The notes: generated by a model not told the origin, from the letters alone. Positions 27,970-37,136 are shown, counted from the stretch's first letter. The stretch: DNA of 64,000 bases from Myxococcus eversor (GCF_010894455.1 NZ_JAAIXY010000010.1:345046-409045); one strand, 5' to 3'. Numbers and translations: made by a program.

Positions 27970-29811
27970 TCAGGGCAGCAGCGCGGCGCCGGCCTCGCGC
28001 ACGTAGCGACCGCGCGGGAAGTCGTTCAGGTACTGGCGATACTCCGTCTTCGCGTCCTGTCCCTGGAGCCGTGCCTCGAAGCACCGTGCGCGCAGGTAGC
28101 GCGCCTGCTCGCGGTGGTCCTTGCGCGGGCTCTTGGCCGCGATTTCCTCCAGGCCCGCGAGGAAGTTTTCACACGTCCGTGGCCCCTCCTGGATTCGCGC
28201 GTAGCCGAGGAACCGCTCATCCGCGTCCTTCGACAAGAGGGACATGGGGCTGAGCCCTCCCTTCTTCTTCTTGGGCTCGGGATGCTCCGCCACCTCCACC
28301 GGCTGCGTTGGCGCGGGAGACGGGGCCGTCACCACTGGCGCCGGAAGAGGCGTCGCGGGCAGCGTCTCCGTCACCGATGGCGCGGGGTAGGGCGCGAACT
28401 CCTGGCTCGGGTCCGAGGGAGTGCGTGCCCTGGTGGCCGCCGGGGGCGTGGCCATGGCGACGAGGCTCGGCGGCGGTGACGGGGACTCTTCGGGAGTCTT
28501 CTCCGCTGTCTCCGGCGGAGTGTTGGGCGGAGCCTGGGCCTTCTCCTGTCGCGGTTTCAGGGAGGCGGCCACCACGTTCGACTTGCTCTCCACCTTCTTG
28601 AGCGGCTCCTTCGCGAGCGCGGGCCTCACGGTGCTCGGCGTCTGGGGCACATGGGCCACGGCTGGCACCACGGTGGGCGCCGCTTCAGGCGTGCTCGCAC
28701 CCGTGGGCACCGTCGGGCCCACCTCCTGCGTGGAGGACTCGGTGGGCAGGTCCATGGCCTCGAGCGCCTCACGGTCCGGCACGGACAGGGGCGCCTGGTA
28801 CAACGCGTCCTGCTCCTCGAACAACTCCACGCGCTCGCCCGCGCCCACCATCCGCGCGGGATGGCCTTCCATCTCTACCCGGACGCGTCCCTCGGAGACC
28901 GCCACCGAAGCGCCCAGGAGCGTGCGCGCCACGGTGAACACCGTGCCCACCACCGACACGCGCAGGCCCGCGACGTCCACGCGGAAGCCGCGCCGCTCGG
29001 CGTGCGAGGCCTGCACCGACAGCCGACCCTGGCGCACCGTGAGGTGCACGTCGCTCGCCTCCGCGCGAGACAGCTCCACCTCCGAGTCCGCCGACAACCT
29101 CACCCGGCTCGCGTCCGGCAACCGCAACATCGCGGAGGCTCGCGACGGAGTCTTCACCGCCGTCCCCGAGCGCAACCGCATTCCAGCGCGCAGGGCCTGC
29201 TCCGCGCCACCGCGCTCCCGAATCACCGCGCCCGTCGTGCTCTCCGCTCGCGTCGACTCCTGCTCGGCGGTGGTCGTGGGCGTGCCCATCGCCACCGCTG
29301 CCTCGGGCGTCGGAGCCGGCTGTTCCGCGCGGACTCCTTCAGGAGGCAGAGTGCTCGTCGGTGCCACCGTCGCTCGGGACACCCAGAGCGCCAGCACCAC
29401 GGCGCAGGTGCCCGCGAGCGCGAGCGCCCAGGGCCACCGCTGCGTGCGTCTCGCGGTCGCCGTGCTCACGTTCGGCCAGACCGACGTGGACTTCCCTTCC
29501 TGGGCTCCGGGCCGGCGTGCTTCATCCGAGCCTCGCGGGGTCGCCGTGCTCCACGGCCACCGCATCCGCGAAGACTTCACCTCCATGCGCGCGGCGGCCT
29601 CGGCGCGCAGCTTCGCGCCCACCGCGTCCCAGTTCACCTGGGGCTCCACGCTCCGGACCTCGTGCAGCATCTCTCGACTGGTCCGCACCCGCTCCAACTC
29701 GACGGTGCACGTGGCGCAGCTCGACAGGTGCGCGCGCGTGCTCGCCGTCTCCTCGGCGCTCAACTCGTTCGCCACCAGCGCCCACAGTGCCCGCGCCTCA
29801 GGGTGCGCCAT
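27970..29811 (-). CDS. Zinc-finger/FecR-domain membrane partner of the ECF sigma factor
   Basis: A likely transmembrane anti-sigma or sigma-modulating protein, 613 residues. An N-terminal ZAS zinc finger has His28-x3-Cys32-x2-Cys35. A membrane helix lies at about 127-146. An exported FecR-like beta domain spans about 215-340 (MRLRSGTAVKTPSRASAMLRL, GLRVSVVGTVFTVA). A long Pro/Thr-rich linker leads to a helical TPR-like end (ARYLRARCFEARLQG, YRQYLNDFPRGRYVREA). Its start overlaps the end of the sigma gene by 14 bases. Inference: it holds the sigma factor at the membrane and senses an envelope signal through the FecR/TPR part. Confidence 0.85.
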   Translation of the reverse strand: MAHPEARALWALVANELSAEETASTRAHLSSCATCTVELERVRTSREMLHEVRSVEPQVNWDAVGAKLRAEAAARMEVKSSRMRWPWSTATPRGSDEARRPGAQEGKSTSVWPNVSTATARRTQRWPWALALAGTCAVVLALWVSRATVAPTSTLPPEGVRAEQPAPTPEAAVAMGTPTTTAEQESTRAESTTGAVIRERGGAEQALRAGMRLRSGTAVKTPSRASAMLRLPDASRVRLSADSEVELSRAEASDVHLTVRQGRLSVQASHAERRGFRVDVAGLRVSVVGTVFTVARTLLGASVAVSEGRVRVEMEGHPARMVGAGERVELFEEQDALYQAPLSVPDREALEAMDLPTESSTQEVGPTVPTGASTPEAAPTVVPAVAHVPQTPSTVRPALAKEPLKKVESKSNVVAASLKPRQEKAQAPPNTPPETAEKTPEESPSPPPSLVAMATPPAATRARTPSDPSQEFAPYPAPSVTETLPATPLPAPVVTAPSPAPTQPVEVAEHPEPKKKKGGLSPMSLLSKDADERFLGYARIQEGPRTCENFLAGLEEIAAKSPRKDHREQARYLRARCFEARLQGQDAKTEYRQYLNDFPRGRYVREAGAALLP

Positions 29812-30550
29812 GAGGGCCTCCGGGGCGGCGGGTGGCGAGCAGTCGCTGCATGGCCTCGTTGAACTCCAATCGCGCGTGATGCAGGCGGCTGCGGACGGTG
29901 TTGGGCGAGCTTCCCACGGCCTCGGCGATTTCGTCCGGGCTCATTCCGCACAGCTCGTAGTACACGAAGACGATTCGCTTCTTCGGCTTGAGCTTCTCCA
30001 GCGCCGCCTCCACCAGCCGAGCCGCCTGCCGCCGCTGCGCGGCACGCTCGGGGTCCTCGTCCGGGGATTCGCACTCGGGCGGCTCCGCGACGGAGTCCTC
30101 CGGCCTGCGCCGCTTCCAGCGCAGGTGCGACAGCGCCACGTTCGAGCACACCCGATAGAAGAACGTCTTGAAGCGCGACTCGCCCCGGAAGCCCTTCACC
30201 GCCGTCAGCAGCCGCAGGTACACCTCCTGGAGCAGGTCCTCCACGTCCACGCGATTGCCCACCAGGTGCCGCAAGGTGCGCGCGGCGTCCACCCGGGTCA
30301 GCTCATAGAGACTCTCGAAGGCGGTGAGGTCGCCTTCCTGGAGCCGGCGCACCAGCAGGTGCAACTGGGGCTCGTCGGAGGACGTGGGAGGTAAGGAAGG
30401 GCCCTGTCCTGGGCGCTCCTCGGGCGAGGCGGCCGGCGCCAATGCCTGGGCTTCGCGGAAGATCACCGGACGCTCTCCCTCCGGGACGCGCCATGAGGTC
30501 CCCCCCTGTAGGAGCGCCCCACCGTCCATGTGAAAGGTCCAGGCCAGCAC
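29798..30550 (-). CDS. ECF RNA polymerase sigma factor
   Basis: A 250-residue sigma-70 family protein. After a ~55-residue Pro-rich head come region 2 (LLVRRLQEGDLTAFESLYEL, DVEDLLQEVYLRLL, RFKTFFYRVCSNVALSHLR) and region 4 (ALEKLKPKKRIVFVYYELCG, MSPDEIAEAVGSSPNTVRSRLHHA). GTG at 30550 is preceded by GGAGG and is preferred over the ATG at 30529. It is transcribed with the overlapping zinc-finger/FecR gene, divergently from the Cys-rich lipoprotein gene. I could not identify a clear autoregulatory promoter. Confidence 0.9.
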   Translation of the reverse strand: MLAWTFHMDGGALLQGGTSWRVPEGERPVIFREAQALAPAASPEERPGQGPSLPPTSSDEPQLHLLVRRLQEGDLTAFESLYELTRVDAARTLRHLVGNRVDVEDLLQEVYLRLLTAVKGFRGESRFKTFFYRVCSNVALSHLRWKRRRPEDSVAEPPECESPDEDPERAAQRRQAARLVEAALEKLKPKKRIVFVYYELCGMSPDEIAEAVGSSPNTVRSRLHHARLEFNEAMQRLLATRRPGGPHGAP

Positions 30551-30590
30551 ACTACCTCCGTGCCCCTGGGTCGCCGCAGCGACGTGCGCC

Positions 30591-30611
30591 GATCAAAAAA
30601 GATTTTTGATC
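30591..30611. promoter_or_regulatory. AT-rich perfect palindrome between divergent sigma and lipoprotein genes
   Basis: GATCAAAAA (30591-30599) and TTTTTGATC (30603-30611) are perfect inverted arms around AGA. The A/T-run composition contrasts sharply with the ~70% GC surroundings. Lying between two divergent genes, it cannot be a 3' terminator and fits an operator or a bent/nucleation site. Confidence 0.5.
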
Positions 30612-30701
30612 AGCTGTCTGCCGCGCGGAGACGAACGCGGGTGAAACCGGACAACCCACCCGGTGGCCGGACCGGTTCCCCGCAGCACGGAGTCCCCGCT
30701 C

Positions 30702-31889
30702 ATGAACCACCCCGCACGCGGCCTGCTGGCGCCGCTCCTGCTGTTGTTCGCTTTCTCAGGCTGCATCATCCGCGAGAACGATGACAGTTGGCTGGACGAC
30801 GAGGACCTCTGCTACTGCGCCACCAACGCCGACTGTGACGCGGACCAGTACTGCCGCTCTGGCTACTGTCGCGACATGGGGACGAACCCGGACCGGTGTT
30901 CCGGCTCGCTCGATTGCCCCGGGACGCAGATCTGCATCAACTCCGTCTGCAACCAGCCCTGCACCCGCACGGGTGAGTGCTCCTCCGGTGGCAAGTGCGA
31001 GGACGGCTTCTGCACCCCTGGCCCCTCCCAGCCTCCTCCGCGTGACGCCGGTCCGAAACCCGACGCGGGTCCCCGTCCGGATGCCGGTGACGGTGGCTCT
31101 CGCCCGGACGGCGGCCCGTGGCCCGACGGCGGTCATCCTCCGATGGATGGCGGTCCTGGTCCCGTGTGCCAGGTGAACGCGGATTGCGGCACGGGGAACT
31201 ACTGCATCAACAACCAGTGCCACCGCGGCTGCGTGACGGACGGGCAGTGCTCCAACACCGAGTCGTGTGTCTTCGGAGTGTGCCGCCCGCGTCCGCCGGA
31301 TCCGAACGCGTGCCGCACGGCGGGCGACTGCTCGGGCGGGAAGGACTGCGTGGACGGCCAGTGCCGTGCGCAGTGCGAGTCCACCACGCAGTGCCCCTCG
31401 GACCAGTCCTGCCAGATTGGCTACTGCCTGCCCATTCCCCACGGCGGGGAGTGCCGCGCCAACTGCGAGTGCCCCTCGGGCCAGGTCTGCTCCAACGGCC
31501 AGTGCCGCTCCACGGAGCCGGACCCGGGCCAGACGTGTCTGGCCAACTGCGACTGCCCCTCCGGTCAGGTCTGCAACGGCGGCTACTGCCGTCCTCCCGC
31601 GCCGCCGCCTCCTCCTCCGGACGCGGGCTCGGGCACCACCTGCGCGGCCAACTGCGACTGCCCCTCCGGTCAGGTGTGCTCCAGCGGCTACTGCCGCGCG
31701 CCTCCGCCTCCCACTCCTCCTGACGCGGGCACCACCACGGTGTGCCGCGCCAACTGCGAGTGCCCCGCGGGACAGATGTGCAAGGACGGCGCGTGCAAGA
31801 CGGTGAACCAGGGCAGCGGCAAGTCGTGCGTGGCCAACTGCGAGTGCCCCGCCGGCGAGCGCTGCCAGGACAACGTCTGCTGGCTGTAG
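30702..31889 (+). CDS. Cysteine-rich repeat lipoprotein
   Basis: A 395-residue surface lipoprotein (lipobox FSGC, Cys21). The mature chain is built of Cys-rich modules resembling eukaryotic EB/dickkopf-type knots: an N-terminal set (ATNADCDADQYCRSGYC and relatives), then a Pro/Asp/Gly linker (DAGPKPDAGPRPDAGDGG), then several C-x-NC-[DE]-CP-[SA]-GQ-x-C repeats separated by proline runs. The many paired cysteines imply disulfides outside the cytoplasm. Function is unknown; similar proteins are abundant in myxobacteria. It is divergent from the ECF sigma gene and could be one of its targets. Confidence 0.88.
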   Translation: MNHPARGLLAPLLLLFAFSGCIIRENDDSWLDDEDLCYCATNADCDADQYCRSGYCRDMGTNPDRCSGSLDCPGTQICINSVCNQPCTRTGECSSGGKCEDGFCTPGPSQPPPRDAGPKPDAGPRPDAGDGGSRPDGGPWPDGGHPPMDGGPGPVCQVNADCGTGNYCINNQCHRGCVTDGQCSNTESCVFGVCRPRPPDPNACRTAGDCSGGKDCVDGQCRAQCESTTQCPSDQSCQIGYCLPIPHGGECRANCECPSGQVCSNGQCRSTEPDPGQTCLANCDCPSGQVCNGGYCRPPAPPPPPPDAGSGTTCAANCDCPSGQVCSSGYCRAPPPPTPPDAGTTTVCRANCECPAGQMCKDGACKTVNQGSGKSCVANCECPAGERCQDNVCWL

Positions 31890-31919
31890 TCCGTCACGCC
31901 TGGTGGCGCCCGGAAGTCC

Positions 31920-32927
31920 TCAGGGCGCCACCATCCGCCAGCAGCGGTGGATGTCCTTGCGCTGGAAGTCCTCGGGGATGGAGGCCGGTGTGAGCTCCTC
32001 CACGGACTTCCAGCCGCGCGTCGCCTTGTCGTCGAACTGGAAGCCGAGGAAGTTGTTGGAGAAGTAGAGGACGCCTCCGGGTGACAACAGTGCCCGGAGT
32101 GCGTCCAGCAGGCGCGGGTGATCTCTCTGCACGTTGAACGAGCCCGTCATCTTCTTCGAGGTGGAGAAGGAGGGCGGGTCGCAGACGATGAGGTCATAGC
32201 GCTCGGGGCCTCGGGCCTGGGCCTCCACCCACGCCTTCGCGTCCGCGCGGATGAGCTCGTGGCGTGAGCTCGCCAGCCCATTCAGGTCCAGGTTGTCCTC
32301 GGCCCAGTCCAGATACGAGTTGGACAGGTCCACCGTCACCGTGCTCGCGGCCCCACCGGCGGCGGCGTACACGGTGAACGCGCCGGTGTATGCGAAGAGG
32401 TTGAGGAAGCGCTTGCCCTTGGCCTCCTCGCGCACGCGCTGACGGGTGTCGCGGTGGTCCATGAAGAGGCCGGTGTCCAGGTAGTCGCCCAGGTTGACCC
32501 AGAACTTCAGGCCCCGCTCCTCGACGACGAGCCGTCCACTGCCTTGGCCCACGCGGCCGTACTGCGCGCGGCCCCAGGGCTGGGGCGTGTGAGTCTTGAC
32601 GAAGATGCGCTCGGCGGGGACCTCCAGCACCTCCGTCACCGCGGCGAGCACGTCCGTGCGCTGCGTCTCCGCCGTGCCGGACTTGAGCGCGCGGCGATGG
32701 GGATACTCGGTGACGTGGACGCAGTCGCCGTAGAGGTCCACCGCGAAGGGGTACTCGGGGATGTCCCTGTCGTAGACGCGGAAGGCCGTCAGCCCGCGGG
32801 CCTGGGCCCACTTGCGGAAGTGCTTCGCGCCCTTGCGCAGCCGGTTGGCGAACATCGCCGCCTCGGTTGTCCCGGGGGCGTCCTTGCCGTGACTCTCTTT
32901 GGGGTCAGCCATCTCGGCCCCACTCAT
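31920..32927 (-). CDS. 23S rRNA methyltransferase, RlmK-like (C-terminal half of RlmKL)
   Basis: A class I SAM methyltransferase of 335 residues that aligns by eye with the C-terminal half of E. coli RlmKL (m7G2069 of 23S rRNA): FANRLRKGAKHFRKWAQ, RVYDRDIPEYPFAVDLYGD, FWVNLGDYLDTGLFMDHRDT, the SAM site FLNLFAYTGAFTVYAA, the catalytic-loop-like CDPPSFS and FNVQRDHPRLL. Here it is a stand-alone protein; no RlmL half is adjacent. The start is uncertain: the frame opens with TTG at 32951, and ATG 32927 or 32911 are more likely. The assigned substrate follows from the family, not from direct evidence. Confidence 0.88.
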   Translation of the reverse strand: MSGAEMADPKESHGKDAPGTTEAAMFANRLRKGAKHFRKWAQARGLTAFRVYDRDIPEYPFAVDLYGDCVHVTEYPHRRALKSGTAETQRTDVLAAVTEVLEVPAERIFVKTHTPQPWGRAQYGRVGQGSGRLVVEERGLKFWVNLGDYLDTGLFMDHRDTRQRVREEAKGKRFLNLFAYTGAFTVYAAAGGAASTVTVDLSNSYLDWAEDNLDLNGLASSRHELIRADAKAWVEAQARGPERYDLIVCDPPSFSTSKKMTGSFNVQRDHPRLLDALRALLSPGGVLYFSNNFLGFQFDDKATRGWKSVEELTPASIPEDFQRKDIHRCWRMVAP

Positions 32928-33046
32928 CCCCGACTCGCGGACGGACGACAAGCGCCGTGAGGCCGCTCGGGGGCTTTCAAGTGACGAAGCGCCCGCACCC
33001 GCGTGAGGATTGCGGCACGAGCCCGGGGAAGGAAGACTTCTGCGCC

Positions 33047-33808
33047 ATGAGCGTGCGCGTCGAGAAGAGCGGCCCCATCACCACCGTCGTCCTCCAGCGG
33101 CCCGAGGTGCGCAATGCCGTGGACGGCGCCACCGCCTGGCTCCTGGCGGACGCCTTCCGCGCCTTCGACGCCGACCCCGACGCGCGCGTGGGTGTCCTTC
33201 ACGGCGACGGCGGCACCTTCTGCGCGGGCGCGGACCTCAAGGCCGTCTCCGAGGGCCGGATGCCTCGGCTTCAAGTCGACGGAGATGGCCCGATGGGCCC
33301 GTCGCGAATGGTGCTGAGCAAGCCCGTCATCGCGGCGATTTCAGGCCATGCCGTGGCGGGTGGGCTGGAGCTGGCGCTGTGGTGCGACTTGCGCGTGGCG
33401 GAGGAGGACGCGGTGCTGGGCGTCTTCTGTCGGCGCTGGGGCGTGCCGCTCATCGACGGCGGCACGGTGCGGCTGCCCCGGCTCATCGGCCTGTCCCGGG
33501 CCATGGACCTCATCCTCACCGGACGCCCCGTGTCGGCCCAGGAGGCGCTGGCCATGGGACTGGTCAACCGCGTGGTGCCTCGGGGGCAGGCTCGCGAGGC
33601 GGCCGAGGCGCTCGCCCTGGAAGTGGCCGCGTTTCCGCAGGCTTGCATGAACGCGGACCGCGCCTCCGCCTACGCCCAGGGGGGCCTGGGCCTGGAGGAA
33701 GCGCTGCGTCAGGAGTTCGTGGGGGGCGTGAAGGTGCTGGAGTCGGAGTCCATCGCCGGGGCCACGCGCTTCGCGAAGGGGGCCGGACGGCACGGGACGT
33801 TCGAGTAG
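33047..33808 (+). CDS. Enoyl-CoA hydratase/isomerase (crotonase) family protein
   Basis: A 253-residue crotonase-fold protein. The oxyanion-hole motifs FCAGADLKAV and SGHAVAGGLELALWCDLRVA are clear, as is the RLPRLIGLSRAMDLILTGRPV region. The two catalytic glutamates of true hydratases are not evident at the GVPLIDGGTVRLP segment, where an Asp stands, so it may be an isomerase or another CoA-thioester enzyme. The ATG at 33047 follows GGAAGGAAG. It lies 47 bases before the transsulfuration enzyme; a functional link is not apparent. Confidence 0.88.
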   Translation: MSVRVEKSGPITTVVLQRPEVRNAVDGATAWLLADAFRAFDADPDARVGVLHGDGGTFCAGADLKAVSEGRMPRLQVDGDGPMGPSRMVLSKPVIAAISGHAVAGGLELALWCDLRVAEEDAVLGVFCRRWGVPLIDGGTVRLPRLIGLSRAMDLILTGRPVSAQEALAMGLVNRVVPRGQAREAAEALALEVAAFPQACMNADRASAYAQGGLGLEEALRQEFVGGVKVLESESIAGATRFAKGAGRHGTFE

Positions 33809-33855
33809 GGCAGAGGCTGGTGCGCGGCCAAGGGGGCTGTGTTACTCCCCCGCCC

Positions 33856-35001
33856 ATGCGCTTCGACACTCTCGCCATCCATGCCGGTCAGGAGCCGGAC
33901 CCCACGACGGGCGCCATCATGACCCCCGTCTACCTGACCTCCACCTACGTCCAGGACGGGCCCGGGGAGCACAAGGGCTACGAGTACAGCCGGACGCAGA
34001 ACCCCACCCGCAAGGCGCTCCAGGACTGTCTGGCCGCGCTGGAAGGCGCGAAGTACGGCGCCGCCTTCGCCTCCGGCCTCGCGGGCACGGACATGCTGAT
34101 GCACATGTTGGATCACGGTGACCACGTCATCGTCTCCGACGACGTCTACGGAGGCACCTTCCGCCTCTTCGACAGGGTCTACAAGCGCTGCGGCCTGAAC
34201 TTCTCCTTCGTCGACCTGTCCGCCCCGGGCGCCTTCGAGGCGGCGATTACGCCCAAGACGAAGATGGTGTGGGTGGAGACCCCCACCAACCCGATGCTCA
34301 AGCTCATCGACCTGGCGCGCATCGCCGAGGTCGCCAAGAAGCACAACATCCTGGCTGTCGCCGACAACACCTTCATGACGCCGTACTTCCAGAAGCCGCT
34401 GGACCTCGGCTTCGACGTGGTGGCGCACTCCACCACCAAGTACCTCAACGGACACAGCGACGTGGTGGGCGGCTTCGTCTGCACCAGCCGCGATGACGTG
34501 GCCGAGCGGATGTACTTCCTCCAGAACGCGGTGGGCGGCGTGTCCGGCGCCTTCGACAGCTTCCTCGTGCTGCGCGGCGTGAAGACGCTCCATGTCCGCA
34601 TGGACCGCCACGCCGAAAACGCGATGAAGGTGTCCCAGTTCCTCGCCACGCACCCCAAGGTGAAGAAGGTCACCTACCCGGGCCTGGAGACGCATCCTCA
34701 GCACGCGCTCGCGCGTCAGCAGATGACGGGCTTCGGCGGCATGGTGACGTTCGACATCCACGGCGGCCTGGAGGCGGCGCGCACCTTCCTCAAGACGGTG
34801 AAGGTCTTCGCCTGCGCGGAGTCGCTCGGTGGCGTCGAGTCCCTCATCGAGCACCCGGCCATCATGACCCACGCCTCCGTGCCCAAGGAGACGCGCGAGA
34901 AGCTCGGCATCGCCGATGGCTTCATCCGCCTGTCCGTCGGCATCGAGGACTCGAGAGACCTCATCGATGACCTGGCCCAGGCGCTCGAAGCGGCGAAGTA
35001 G
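33856..35001 (+). CDS. Cystathionine gamma-synthase/gamma-lyase (Cys/Met PLP enzyme)
   Basis: PLP-dependent enzyme of sulfur amino-acid metabolism, 381 residues. It shows TLAIHAGQEPDPTTGAIMTP, the PLP-phosphate-binding YEYSRTQNPTR, Asp170 (VADNTFMTPY), the Schiff-base Lys195 (HSTTKYLNGHSD) and SLGGVESLIEHPA. Sequence reading alone does not separate gamma-synthase (MetB) from gamma-lyase. Because cystathionine beta-synthase is also in the window (53220-54587), reverse transsulfuration from homocysteine to cysteine is plausible. The ATG at 33856 gives the family-typical N-terminus. Confidence 0.93.
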   Translation: MRFDTLAIHAGQEPDPTTGAIMTPVYLTSTYVQDGPGEHKGYEYSRTQNPTRKALQDCLAALEGAKYGAAFASGLAGTDMLMHMLDHGDHVIVSDDVYGGTFRLFDRVYKRCGLNFSFVDLSAPGAFEAAITPKTKMVWVETPTNPMLKLIDLARIAEVAKKHNILAVADNTFMTPYFQKPLDLGFDVVAHSTTKYLNGHSDVVGGFVCTSRDDVAERMYFLQNAVGGVSGAFDSFLVLRGVKTLHVRMDRHAENAMKVSQFLATHPKVKKVTYPGLETHPQHALARQQMTGFGGMVTFDIHGGLEAARTFLKTVKVFACAESLGGVESLIEHPAIMTHASVPKETREKLGIADGFIRLSVGIEDSRDLIDDLAQALEAAK

Positions 35002-35033
35002 GCCGCACGTCGTCTGAAGCCAGACGGGCTGCC

Positions 35034-35078
35034 AAGGGCCTCCCCGCTCCCTCGCACCCGGGACGCGCGGAGGCCCTT
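35034..35078 (+). terminator. GGGCCTCC-type terminator after the transsulfuration gene
   Basis: A perfect 10-bp stem AAGGGCCTCC (35034-35043) / GGAGGCCCTT (35069-35078), with a GC-rich 25-base interior and no strong U-run. A smaller hairpin (CGTCTG/CAGACG, 35011-35026) precedes it. Confidence 0.6.
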
Positions 35079-35193
35079 CGTCTGTCCATGCCCTGCCAGA
35101 CGTGGCTTGTGCTCGGCCGCCCTCCTGCCTGGAGGGAAGGGCGAGTGTCCAGTAATGGAATGTCGCCGGATGGGTTCCGTTTGGGCTCCCATC

Positions 35194-37059
35194 ATGAGCG
35201 ACCGAAGGACTCTCACCACATGCTTCATGGGCGTGCTGCTCGCTGCCATTGCTGGCTGCGATGAACAGCCGCTCACACCCGTCGACCAGGATGTTGTTCC
35301 CCCCGAAATCCCCATGACGGAGCTTCAGGACTCCGAGGCCGCGCTGACGGCTCCCGGCTGCCGCATGCTCACCACCGCCTCGGTGGCGGCCAGCGGTGAC
35401 GACGGGGACGGCAGCGTCGCGGCGAACTCGCAGGACGACAACCTGAACACGCGCTGGAGCGGCCCGGGCGTGGGCGCGTTCCTCACGTTGGATTTGGGCT
35501 CATCGCAGACGCTGGTGGGCACCACCGTGGCGTGGCACCGGGGCAACGAGCGACAGAACCACTTCGTCCTCTCCACGTCGGAGAATGGCACCACCTTCAC
35601 CCAGGCGTACGCGGCCGACAGCGCGTTGAACAACCTTCCGCAGACGTATGCGTTCAGCGCGCGCAAGGCCCGCTACGTGCGCATCACCGTGAATGGCAAC
35701 ACGGTGAATGACTGGGCCTCCATCGCCGAGGCCCGTGCGTGTGGTGAGCAGACCGCGCCGCCCGTGCCCACGGCGGACTCCGGGCCGGTGTTGCCGCGCC
35801 TTCCGTACCTCCAGAGCGTGGGGCCCACGAGCGCCATCGTCGCGTTCCGCTCCAGCGCGTCCTGCACGCCGTTCGTCCGCTTCGGCGAGGGCTCGCTCCT
35901 GGCGCGCACGGCGGTGGCCACCGTCGCGGGCTGGCGTCACGCGGTGGTGCTGACGGGCCTGCAGCCGGGCCGCGCGTATGGCTACAGCGTGGAGGCGTGT
36001 GGCTCCGTCACGGGCCTGAGGACGTTCCGCACGGCGTCCGCGCCGGGGACGCAGCGCGTGCGCTTCACCACGATGGGCGACTTCGGCACCGGAGGCTCCG
36101 CGCAGTCGAAGGTGATGGCGATGATGAACAAGCCCGAATGGCGCGGAGAGTTCCTCGTCGCGCTGGGGGACAACGCCTACTCCGACGGCACCGAGCAGGA
36201 GTTCCAGGACCGCATGTTCAAGCCCATGGGGACGCTCCTGCGCGAGGTGCCGGTGTTCCCCTCGCTGGGCAATCACGAGTACGTGACGAACCAGGGGCAG
36301 CCGTACCTGGACAACTTCTACCTGCCCGCCAACAACCCGGCGAAGAGCGAGCGCTACTACTCCTTCGATTGGGGCAACGTGCACTTCACCGCGCTCGACT
36401 CCAACTGCGCCATCGGCATGGCGTCGGCGGACCGGTGCTCGGCGGCGGCGCAGAAGGCGTGGGCGGAGCAGGACCTGGCGGCCAGCGCGCTGCCTTGGAA
36501 GGTCGTCTTCTTCCACCATCCGCCCTGGTCCAGCGGCGAGCACGGCTCCCAGCTCACCATGCGCCGCACGTACGGCCCGCTCTTCGAGAAGTACGGCGTG
36601 GACCTGGTGCTCACCGGGCATGACCACAACTACGAGCGCAGCAAGCCGATGAAGGGTGACGCCGTGGCGGCGTCTGGCACGCGCGGCATTCCCTATGTCG
36701 TGGTGGGCAGCGGTGGCGCGACGCTGCGGCCCTTCGCGGGCAGCCAGCCCTCCTGGACGGCGCTGCGCGACAACCAGGTGTATGGCTTCATGGACGTGGT
36801 GGTGGATGGCGGCACGCTGACGGCGCGGCTCATCACCTCCACGGGCACGGTGCGCGACACCCTCACGCTGACGAAGTCGCTGCCGACGGTGCGCGCGGCG
36901 TCCCTGAAGCTGGCGCCGCTGGAGACGGTGCCCGGCCCCGTGGATGACCCGGCCCGCATGCCCGAGAGTCTGCGGGCCCGGCCGCCGCTGCCTCCGGCGG
37001 ACCGGCTGGAGGACGTGGCCGATGCGCCAGAGCCTCCCGTGGTGCCCGAGGCCGAGTAA
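35194..37059 (+). CDS. Purple acid phosphatase-like lipoprotein with discoidin domain
   Basis: Predicted surface metallophosphoesterase, 621 residues. Lipobox IAGC (Cys22). A discoidin/F5-8-type C domain (about 55-170; DDGDGSVAANSQDDNLNTRWS, AWHRGNERQNHF) probably binds carbohydrate. A fibronectin-like PAP N-terminal domain follows (about 190-280; PYLQSVGPTSAIVAF, LQPGRAYGYSVEACG). The calcineurin-like phosphoesterase has the metal motifs MGDFG, LGDNAYSDG, GNHEY, HHPPW and GHDHNYER. The C-terminal ~45 residues are Pro/Arg-rich. The ATG at 35194 is chosen as the start of the signal peptide. Likely roles are phosphate scavenging or an extracellular phosphodiesterase. Confidence 0.88.
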   Translation: MSDRRTLTTCFMGVLLAAIAGCDEQPLTPVDQDVVPPEIPMTELQDSEAALTAPGCRMLTTASVAASGDDGDGSVAANSQDDNLNTRWSGPGVGAFLTLDLGSSQTLVGTTVAWHRGNERQNHFVLSTSENGTTFTQAYAADSALNNLPQTYAFSARKARYVRITVNGNTVNDWASIAEARACGEQTAPPVPTADSGPVLPRLPYLQSVGPTSAIVAFRSSASCTPFVRFGEGSLLARTAVATVAGWRHAVVLTGLQPGRAYGYSVEACGSVTGLRTFRTASAPGTQRVRFTTMGDFGTGGSAQSKVMAMMNKPEWRGEFLVALGDNAYSDGTEQEFQDRMFKPMGTLLREVPVFPSLGNHEYVTNQGQPYLDNFYLPANNPAKSERYYSFDWGNVHFTALDSNCAIGMASADRCSAAAQKAWAEQDLAASALPWKVVFFHHPPWSSGEHGSQLTMRRTYGPLFEKYGVDLVLTGHDHNYERSKPMKGDAVAASGTRGIPYVVVGSGGATLRPFAGSQPSWTALRDNQVYGFMDVVVDGGTLTARLITSTGTVRDTLTLTKSLPTVRAASLKLAPLETVPGPVDDPARMPESLRARPPLPPADRLEDVADAPEPPVVPEAE

Positions 37060-37089
37060 TCACGGTGTAACGACCCCCGGTATCGACAA

Positions 37090-37125
37090 GGGCCTCCCGT
37101 GGGAACGCGGGAGGCCCTGCTGTTT
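37090..37125. terminator. GGGCCTCC-type bidirectional terminator
   Basis: GGGCCTCCCG (37090-37099) / CGGGAGGCCC (37108-37117), loop of eight bases, then TGCTGTTT on the plus strand. It lies between the convergent phosphatase and collagen-like genes. Confidence 0.7.
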
Positions 37126-37136
37126 GGGGCCTGGGA

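Noticed and set aside
28421..30394. 657-codon plus-strand open frame
   Set aside because: Antisense to the FecR and sigma genes, whose overlapping arrangement and motifs are clear.
35107..35193. Upstream start codons for the purple acid phosphatase gene
   Set aside because: They would place charged residues before the signal peptide; ATG 35194 gives a standard lipoprotein N-terminus.
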